From positions 1-38,260 of the forward strand of contig JBLHWU010000026.1 of assembly GCA_047629355.1 (NCBI GenBank): a stretch of DNA of 38,260 nucleotides. The letters run 5' to 3'. The notes under the pieces are model-generated. The model made no database searches. It saw nothing but the letters and a program-made list of their open reading frames with translations, and was not told the DNA's origin. Origin of the DNA: CAYUNA01 sp047629355 (GTDB taxonomy: Bacteria > Bacteroidota > Bacteroidia > Chitinophagales > Saprospiraceae). The position numbers and the translations under genes are program-made. Below, piece after piece: positions 33,020 through 38,260 of this stretch. Every line of letters starts with the position of its first letter. The first letter of the stretch is position 1.

Positions 33020-33739
33020 ATGAAAAAAGCATTTTTATTTACATTATTTACATTAATCACTTTCTGTGCATTCGCTCAAGAGATTTGGATTGAAGCCGCT
33101 GCGAAAGGCGGTTATGGCATCTCTTTCCTTCACAATTCCAACATCATTGACGACGATTCCTATAATTATAAAATTACGTCGACTTATGGCTTCGGTGCCA
33201 AACTTGCGGTTAATTTCGGACCTTATCACGGCATCTCTATCGATGGAATATACAACACCCTAGGTCAAAATTTTGAATACGATTTGCCCGGTGCTAAAAA
33301 TCTTAAAAACGAAATTTCATGGAAAAACCTCGACGCTTACTTCCTCTATCGTTATACTCGAAATCGTGTTTTTCTGGAATTAGGTCCAATGTATTCTTTT
33401 GTACAGGAAGTCAAACAAACGGATGCAGGCATTGAATTTCAAGAGGCAGAAAACAATTATGAGCACAATTATCTATCAGGCGTCTTCGGCTGGGGTGGCT
33501 ATTTGGCAGGCTCAGAAACTTTTTCTTTGGTCTTGGGAATGCGGCTGCATTATGGCTTGACAAATTTTGTGAATAGCGATGGTCAAAAACTGGGACTTCC
33601 GAATTTTGTTAATTATCCAGATAACAAAAAGACGCGCCCAGCATTTATACAGGTGATGATGGAATTTAACTTTGGAATTGGTCGATTTGCGAAGGCACAA
33701 TGTAATAAACGAATGCAATTTTTCAGAGCAAGACGATAG
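33020..33739 (+). CDS. Probable outer-membrane beta-barrel protein
   Basis: A 239-aa protein from the ATG at 33020, whose first 20 residues (MKKAFLFTLFTLITFCAFAQ) are a clear Sec signal peptide; the ATG at 32957 is less likely because the signal would be internal. The mature part alternates polar and aromatic residues in amphipathic strands (YGFGAKLAVNFGPYHGISID, AYFLYRYTRNRVFLELGPMY, FSLVLGMRLHYGLTNFV), as in small 8-stranded barrels. It ends with FIQVMMEFNFGIGRF plus a basic tail of about 16 residues, unusual for a barrel. Function unknown. Confidence 0.82.
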   Translation: MKKAFLFTLFTLITFCAFAQEIWIEAAAKGGYGISFLHNSNIIDDDSYNYKITSTYGFGAKLAVNFGPYHGISIDGIYNTLGQNFEYDLPGAKNLKNEISWKNLDAYFLYRYTRNRVFLELGPMYSFVQEVKQTDAGIEFQEAENNYEHNYLSGVFGWGGYLAGSETFSLVLGMRLHYGLTNFVNSDGQKLGLPNFVNYPDNKKTRPAFIQVMMEFNFGIGRFAKAQCNKRMQFFRARR

Positions 33740-33980
33740 TTCGTCTACTCAGTGTGTAACTTAAGGCTATTAAATCCTAGGTACTTTGACAAATTTTGTA
33801 AAAGCAGGTCTATTCTTGTTTTATAAAAGGAGATTGAAGGACAAAGTGATTTTATAAAACCCATTTTTGTCCCTCAAAACCCCTACCGGAAGCGGCGCGT
33901 AATTGTTTTTTATTAAAGGGAGAAAAATTTCAGCAAAATACCTACATAAACACAAGCACAAACTCATGAGCAATCAGGTA
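33740..33980. other. Intergenic hairpin region
   Basis: Contains a stem made of GAAGGACAAA (33834-33843) and TTTTTGTCCCTC with ATTTTATAAAA at its centre, followed by CTACCGGAAGCGGCGCGT. The order resembles the A and B stems of the extragenic hairpin units. No gene is supported. Confidence 0.5.
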
Positions 33981-34248
33981 TTAAGTGACAGTCAAAAAAT
34001 AACTCCACCATTTAGCAACATTTATTTTGGACTTTTTCTCCACTTCGGTCGAAATGACAAGAGATATTTACTTTTGAGATAAGAGTTATCTATACATAAT
34101 GACTATTTCAAAAGTAAGAACGAAATGGTGCGTAGCAGAAAAGATTCATAAAACCTTGCCAACGTAGAAAACCGCTTGCGAATTGGTTGGCTAAGGGCAA
34201 AAGAAATGCTTGATAGATGGCCGAGTTATTTTTTCACCGTTACCTAAG
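33981..34248. repeat. Palindromic repeat family F3, copy c (with extra segment)
   Basis: Left end TTAAGTGACAGTCAAAAAAT then AACTCCACCATTTAGCAA; right end, reversed, CTTAGGTAACGGTGAAAAAA then TAACTCGGCCATCTATCAA. The interior ACTTTTGAGATAAGAGTTAT is shared with copy a at 1316. It also carries a TCCACTTCGGTCGAAATGAC segment and about 80 bp of extra sequence, so it looks like a composite. Confidence 0.78.
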
Positions 34249-34344
34249 TACACAGTTTTTGATTTGCAATCAAATCAATTGCAAAAATCACTTTACGGAT
34301 AAAAAATATAACGGAGGAAGTCTATTTATCAAAGCATGCGCTTT

Positions 34345-34572
34345 TTATGCAGAATCTTTTCTTCGAGAAAGAGTCCCTTCATAAAGACGCACCATTTTAG
34401 CTTGCTTTTCTGCCATTTTATTCAACAGTTTCAGCTCACTTTTGATAACTTTGTGCTGGTCAAGAGGAATTTTATTCTTTGTTATTACTTTTTTAGTACG
34501 GTTTAAAACTAAAATCTTTCGAATGGTTTCTTGTAAAGCTTTCCTTGTGGCAATTAATTTCTCTAAAATCAT
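34345..34572 (-). CDS. Small basic helical protein of unknown function
   Basis: A 75-aa, lysine-rich, fully helical ORF (MILEKLIATRKALQETIRKI at the start, ELKLLNKMAEKQAKMVRLYE near the end). It is preceded by a perfect TATATTTG -7 element 35 nt upstream, which supports it being expressed. No family recognised. Confidence 0.55.
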   Translation of the reverse strand: MILEKLIATRKALQETIRKILVLNRTKKVITKNKIPLDQHKVIKSELKLLNKMAEKQAKMVRLYEGTLSRRKDSA

Positions 34573-34606
34573 AAATCAGGTGTTGTTTTAAAGTTAATCG
34601 GTATTG

Positions 34607-34614
34607 CAAATATA
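34607..34614 (-). promoter_or_regulatory. -7 element for the 75-aa gene
   Basis: The minus strand reads TATATTTG followed by C, an exact match to TAnnTTTG, 35 nt before the ATG at 34572. Confidence 0.55.
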
Positions 34615-34813
34615 TACAAAAATTTTCGTATTACTTACATAACAATAGCAGATTATTTTTAGATTAATTGAAATTAAAAAAACTTACTATAAACTTCTTT
34701 AATAGGTATTTAACGACAATTGAGGCGATTTATTGATTTTTGAAGGATGAACTTTAAACTCTTTCTTCAAAAATGACTCAGAACTTTCAAACCTATCAAA
34801 ATTTCACAAAACA

Positions 34814-35413
34814 ATGCAAAACGCATTTGAAATATACTTAGCGCTTGGCTTTGAGCATATTATAGACATCAGTGCTTACGACCACATTTTGTTCATTATC
34901 GCCTTATGCGCTATTTATCAACTGTTTGAATGGAAAAAAGCAGCAATTTTAGCGACCGCTTTTACTATTGGTCATTCCGTGACTTTAGCTTTAGCAGCAT
35001 TTGATATTTTAACTTTTCCATCGCAGGTTATTGAATTTTTAATTCCAGTCACCATCTTCATCACAGCAATCTATAATGTCTTATCAAAGAGAAAATTAGA
35101 CAACAATGTCACAAAATGGGTAAATTTGAACTACCTACTCGCTCTCGTTTTCGGTTTTATACATGGAATGGGCTTTTCCAATTACTTTAAATCTACCCAA
35201 TTCCCCGGTCAAGTCAACGAAGTAGTTAGCCAATTATTCGCTTTTAATCTAGGTGTCGAAATTGGGCAACTCCTCATCATCACTTTTATTTTAGCCACCT
35301 CTTTTATCGCTTTCAATATTTTAAAAATCAAACAACGCGAGTGGAATTTATTTATTTCTGGTGCAGCAGCAGGTGTGGCCATTATTTTAATGATGGAAAC
35401 GAAGTTTTGGTAA
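34814..35413 (+). CDS. HupE/UreJ-type integral membrane protein
   Basis: A 199-aa protein with about six membrane segments of the HupE/UreJ_2 family. Members are linked to nickel, cobalt or other metal uptake. Conserved histidines typical of the family lie in YDHILFIIAL (H24), ATAFTIGHSVTLALA (H54) and FGFIHGMGFS (H117), with E149 in FNLGVEIGQL. No hydrogenase or urease gene is near, so the metal and partner are unknown. Confidence 0.9.
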   Translation: MQNAFEIYLALGFEHIIDISAYDHILFIIALCAIYQLFEWKKAAILATAFTIGHSVTLALAAFDILTFPSQVIEFLIPVTIFITAIYNVLSKRKLDNNVTKWVNLNYLLALVFGFIHGMGFSNYFKSTQFPGQVNEVVSQLFAFNLGVEIGQLLIITFILATSFIAFNILKIKQREWNLFISGAAAGVAIILMMETKFW

Positions 35414-35476
35414 TTGATTAGTAAGGAGTACTTTTTCAGTCCCCTCTAGTGGCAAAAACCTAAATTTTAAAAATAC

Positions 35477-35494
35477 TTAGCGAATATTCGCTAA
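35477..35494. promoter_or_regulatory. Candidate fatty-acid-oxidation operator, site 2
   Basis: TTAGCGAATATTCGCTAA is a perfect 18-bp palindrome ending 56 bp upstream of the FadH-like ATG. A TATCTTCG (35511-35518) -7-like box follows, so the palindrome would overlap the -33 region, as expected of a repressor site. The near copy is at 17664-17681. Confidence 0.65.
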
Positions 35495-35550
35495 AACTCA
35501 TTTCCTTTTCTATCTTCGACTTTATTTAAAAACATAAACTTAATTGTAAA

Positions 35551-37572
35551 ATGGCAACACCGTTTCCACACTTGCTCGAACCCCTCGATTTAGGTTTCAC
35601 TACTATTAAAAATCGCGTCCTTATGGGCTCGATGCACACAGGTCTGGAAGAAGCCAAAAATGGTTACGAACGCATGGCAACTTACTTCGCCGAACGTGCG
35701 CGCGGACAAGTCGGACTCATCGTAACTGGTGGCGTCGCTCCAAATCGTTCAGGCTGGGTCGGACCATTTTCTGCAAAATTGAGTACAAAAAGTGAAGCAA
35801 AAAAACACAAAATAGTCACAGATGCCGTCCATGCCGAAGATGGGAAAATTTGTATGCAAATACTCCACTCAGGACGATATGGCTATCATCCATTAGCAGT
35901 TTCTGCATCAAATATTAAGTCGCCAATTTCCCCTTTCAAGCCTTGGAAATTGACAGGAAGAGGTGTTGAAAAAACTATTCAAGACTTCATTCGTTGTGCT
36001 TCATTAGCACAAGAAGCTGGCTACGACGGTGTGGAAGTAATGGGTTCAGAAGGCTATTTAATCAATCAGTTTATTGTTTCCAAAACCAATAAGCGTAATG
36101 ACAAATGGGGTGGTAGCTACGAAAATCGCATTCAATTTCCAATAGAAATTGTACGGCGTATCCGTAAAAAAGTCGGCACTAACTTTATCATTATCTACCG
36201 ATTATCAATGCTTGATTTGGTACATGACGGGAGTACTTGGGAAGAAGTTGTTCACCTCGCCAAAGAAATAGAAAAAGCTGGTGCTACCATCATTAATACA
36301 GGTATCGGCTGGCACGAAGCGCGTGTCCCGACAATTGCGACAATGGTCCCACGCGGCGGATTTAGCTGGGTGACGAAGCGATTGATGGGTGAGGTCAATA
36401 TTCCATTAGTGACGGTCAATCGAATCAACATGCCTGATACTGCCGAGCAAATTTTGGCAGATGGACATGGTGATATGGTCTCGATGGCACGTCCATTTTT
36501 GGCTGACCCTGAATTGGTTTTGAAAGCGATGGAAAATCGGGTGAACGAAATCAACACTTGCATTGGCTGTAATCAAGCGTGTTTAGACCATAGTTTCAGT
36601 CGGAAAATAGCGTCTTGCTTGGTCAATCCACGCGCTTGTCATGAAACGGAATTGAATTATTTGCCGACTACAAATAAAAAGAAAATCGCAGTTGTTGGTG
36701 CAGGTCCCGCAGGTTTGGCAAGTTCGACGATAGCGGCACAACGCGGGCATGAAGTGCATTTATTTGATGCTGCGCCAGAGATTGGCGGGCAATTTAACAT
36801 GGCAAAACAAATTCCAGGAAAAGAAGAATTTTATGAAACGCTCCGTTATTTTAAAACACAAATCGAACTGACGAACGTTCATTTGAATCTAAATAAACGA
36901 ATCACCACCGAAGAATTACTCGCTGGAAATTTTGATGAAATCATCTTAGCCACGGGCATCAAACCCCGAAAACTGAACATTCCTGGCATCGACCACGAGA
37001 AAGTACTTTCTTACATAGATGTCTTGTATCATAAAAAGCCCGTTGGCAATTCCGTCGCAATTATCGGCGCAGGCGGTATCGGTTTCGACGTTGCAGAATT
37101 TTTGACAACCGAAAAATCGCCCGCTTTGGACATCCCTGCTTTCATGGAAGAATGGGGTGTCGATATGAATATGAAAGCGCGCGGCGGTCTGCAAGCTCCC
37201 GAACCTGAGCCACCGACGCGTGAAGTTTATTTATTGAAACGGTCAAAAGGCAAACATGGGGGAAATTTAGGTAAAACTACGGGTTGGATTCATCGCGCGA
37301 GTTTGAACATGAAGAAGGTAAAGATGGTCAGTGAAGCATCTTACGAAAAAATTGACGACAAAGGCATTCACATCAATATTGGCGGCAAACCTGATATATT
37401 GCCTGTTGACAACGTAATTATTTGCGCAGGACAAGAACCACTTCGAGAATTACATCAACCACTGTTGGATGCGGGGAAATCTGTGCATTTGATTGGTGGC
37501 GCAAGTGAAGCATCGGAATTGGATGCGAAGCGGGCGATAGACCAAGCGGCGCGATTGGCAGCGAGACTTTAA
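35551..37572 (+). CDS. fadH: 2,4-dienoyl-CoA reductase, NADPH-dependent (FadH-type)
   Basis: Flavin/FeS enzyme that reduces 2,4-dienoyl-CoA made during oxidation of unsaturated fatty acids. The 673-aa protein has the E. coli FadH layout: an FMN-binding TIM barrel (residues 1-330) with likely active-site Y169 and H255, a 4Fe-4S cluster from C337, C340, C344 and C356 (CIGCNQAC then ASCLVNP), an FAD/NADPH part with VVGAGPAGLASSTIA (about 381) and IIGAGGIGFDVAEF. The register of Tyr, His and Cys relative to E. coli FadH is constant (+3). The operator shared with the acyl-CoA dehydrogenase supports a beta-oxidation role; other OYE-like reductases remain possible. Confidence 0.92.
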   Translation: MATPFPHLLEPLDLGFTTIKNRVLMGSMHTGLEEAKNGYERMATYFAERARGQVGLIVTGGVAPNRSGWVGPFSAKLSTKSEAKKHKIVTDAVHAEDGKICMQILHSGRYGYHPLAVSASNIKSPISPFKPWKLTGRGVEKTIQDFIRCASLAQEAGYDGVEVMGSEGYLINQFIVSKTNKRNDKWGGSYENRIQFPIEIVRRIRKKVGTNFIIIYRLSMLDLVHDGSTWEEVVHLAKEIEKAGATIINTGIGWHEARVPTIATMVPRGGFSWVTKRLMGEVNIPLVTVNRINMPDTAEQILADGHGDMVSMARPFLADPELVLKAMENRVNEINTCIGCNQACLDHSFSRKIASCLVNPRACHETELNYLPTTNKKKIAVVGAGPAGLASSTIAAQRGHEVHLFDAAPEIGGQFNMAKQIPGKEEFYETLRYFKTQIELTNVHLNLNKRITTEELLAGNFDEIILATGIKPRKLNIPGIDHEKVLSYIDVLYHKKPVGNSVAIIGAGGIGFDVAEFLTTEKSPALDIPAFMEEWGVDMNMKARGGLQAPEPEPPTREVYLLKRSKGKHGGNLGKTTGWIHRASLNMKKVKMVSEASYEKIDDKGIHINIGGKPDILPVDNVIICAGQEPLRELHQPLLDAGKSVHLIGGASEASELDAKRAIDQAARLAARL

Positions 37573-37582
37573 ACAAGAAGAG

Positions 37583-37702
37583 TTTGAGGATGAAAATGGT
37601 TTTGCAAAAATCATTTTCATCCTCAAAAATCCCACACGCCTTGCCGCAGGCAAGGCGCACCGTGATTTTTGAAGCTCGAAAACCTTATGGTTTTCTCGCT
37701 TC
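37583..37702. repeat. Three-hairpin extragenic unit, copy 2
   Basis: Stem A: TTTGAGGATGAAAATGGTTT pairs with the segment ending at 37627. Stem B: CGCCTTGCC-GCA-GGCAAGGCG (37637-37657). Stem C: GAAGCTCGAAAACC-TTAT-GGTTTTCTCGCTTC (37671-37702). The order is as at 15649-15770, with a G-C to C-G swap in stem B. It lies between fadH and the helicase gene. Confidence 0.8.
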
Positions 37703-37740
37703 TCAATTTTTCAGAAAACTTTCCTATTTTTACCGCAACT

Positions 37741-38260
37741 ATGTCGGTAACTAAAACAAATCGCAAACAATATAATAAGACTTTCCGCAAAGAGTTGGCG
37801 CGCCTTAATCCGGCGCAACGCCAAGCAGTGGATAATATTGAAGGTCCTGTACTTGTAGTCGCAGGACCAGGCACGGGAAAGACGCATATTTTGACCGCTC
37901 GAATTGGACGAATTTTATTGGAAACCGACGCCCTCCCCCACAATATTCTATGCCTCACTTTTACCGATGCGGGCGTTCATGCCATGCGCGAGCGACTATT
38001 GGAGTTTATCGGGCCAGAGGCGCACCGAGTCCACATTTATACTTTTCATTCTTTCTGTAACAATATCATTCAGGAAAATCTCGAACTCTTCGGACGTAAT
38101 GATTTAGAACCACTCGGCGACCTAGAACGGGTAGAATTGATGCGCCGAATTTTGGAAGATTTAGACATCAATCATCCACTAAAACAAGGGCGAGCTGACA
38201 TTTATTTTTATGAAAACCATTTGTATGACTTGTTTCAAATGATGAAATCAGAGGCTTGGT
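37741..38260 (+). CDS. UvrD/Rep-family DNA helicase, 5' part (runs off the window)
   Basis: The frame from the ATG at 37741 stays open to the last base, giving the first 173 residues of a superfamily 1A helicase. Visible motifs: the Q-motif LNPAQRQAVDN (about 22-32), Walker A VVAGPGTGKTHILTARI (about 39-55), motif Ia CLTFTDAGVHAMRERL, and motif Ib YTFHSFC. It has Thr-Asp rather than the common Thr-Asn in motif Ia. Too little is present to choose among UvrD, PcrA or RecB-like forms; later residues may tell. A TATTTTTA box at 37722 is a possible -7 element. Confidence 0.88.
   Translation, partial: MSVTKTNRKQYNKTFRKELARLNPAQRQAVDNIEGPVLVVAGPGTGKTHILTARIGRILLETDALPHNILCLTFTDAGVHAMRERLLEFIGPEAHRVHIYTFHSFCNNIIQENLELFGRNDLEPLGDLERVELMRRILEDLDINHPLKQGRADIYFYENHLYDLFQMMKSEAW

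Noticed and set aside
37418..37958. Minus-strand ORFs of 67-111 codons at the fadH-helicase junction
   Set aside because: They are antisense to fadH, the hairpin unit and the helicase start, all of which have strong family matches on the plus strand.

Overview
The window is an AT-rich chromosomal segment of a member of the Bacteroidota. The signs are a C-terminal type IX secretion sorting domain on a cyanophycinase-like protein, lipoproteins with acidic residues just after the lipid cysteine, several TAnnTTTG-type -7 promoter elements, and weak or absent Shine-Dalgarno sequences. A Saprospiria-like or Cytophagia-like marine heterotroph would fit, but the class is a guess. I see no rRNA, tRNA, CRISPR array, integrase or transposase gene.

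Layout. Positions 1-4200 hold a NarL/FixJ response regulator, a Tat-exported glycosylasparaginase-type amidase and a DUF819 membrane protein, all on the minus strand. Positions 4300-5450 hold a broken lspA-like gene split by a 156-bp palindromic element, followed by more repeats. Positions 5443-9929 are a minus-strand housekeeping run: polyprenyl diphosphate synthase, GT2 glycosyltransferase, protein-isoaspartate methyltransferase and AlkA-like glycosylase are closely spaced, and a YbdL-like aminotransferase follows. A gene-poor kilobase leads to an unknown helical protein (11089-12567) and a 113-aa orphan. Then come a lipoprotein dipeptidyl peptidase III, a long acyl-CoA dehydrogenase and a beta-helix lipoprotein on the minus strand.

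Positions 19546-27307, on the plus strand, form a tryptophan/kynurenine catabolic cluster: MATE transporter, tryptophan 2,3-dioxygenase, ACMSD, kynureninase, kynurenine 3-monooxygenase and 2-aminomuconate deaminase (RidA fold). Together these cover most of the oxidative route from tryptophan through 3-hydroxyanthranilate toward 4-oxalocrotonate. Formamidase, 3-hydroxyanthranilate dioxygenase and aminomuconate-semialdehyde dehydrogenase are not in the window. After it come the T9SS cyanophycinase-like protein, CTP synthase (with a bidirectional terminator), sigma-54 (minus strand), a beta-barrel-like protein, a 75-aa protein, a HupE/UreJ-type membrane protein, a FadH-type 2,4-dienoyl-CoA reductase and the start of a UvrD-family helicase that runs off the window.

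Two things stand out. First, nearly every long intergenic gap is filled with imperfect palindromes 60-270 bp long that fall into several families. At least one family (F1, three copies) looks like a TA-targeting MITE, and one copy has split lspA; removing it in silico restores the reading frame. A separate class of three-hairpin units shows a compensatory base-pair change between copies. Second, an 18-bp palindrome (TTAGCGAATATTCGCTAA and a near copy) lies about 60-70 bp upstream of exactly two genes, the acyl-CoA dehydrogenase and the FadH-like reductase, 18 kb apart, and is a strong candidate operator for a fatty-acid-oxidation regulator.
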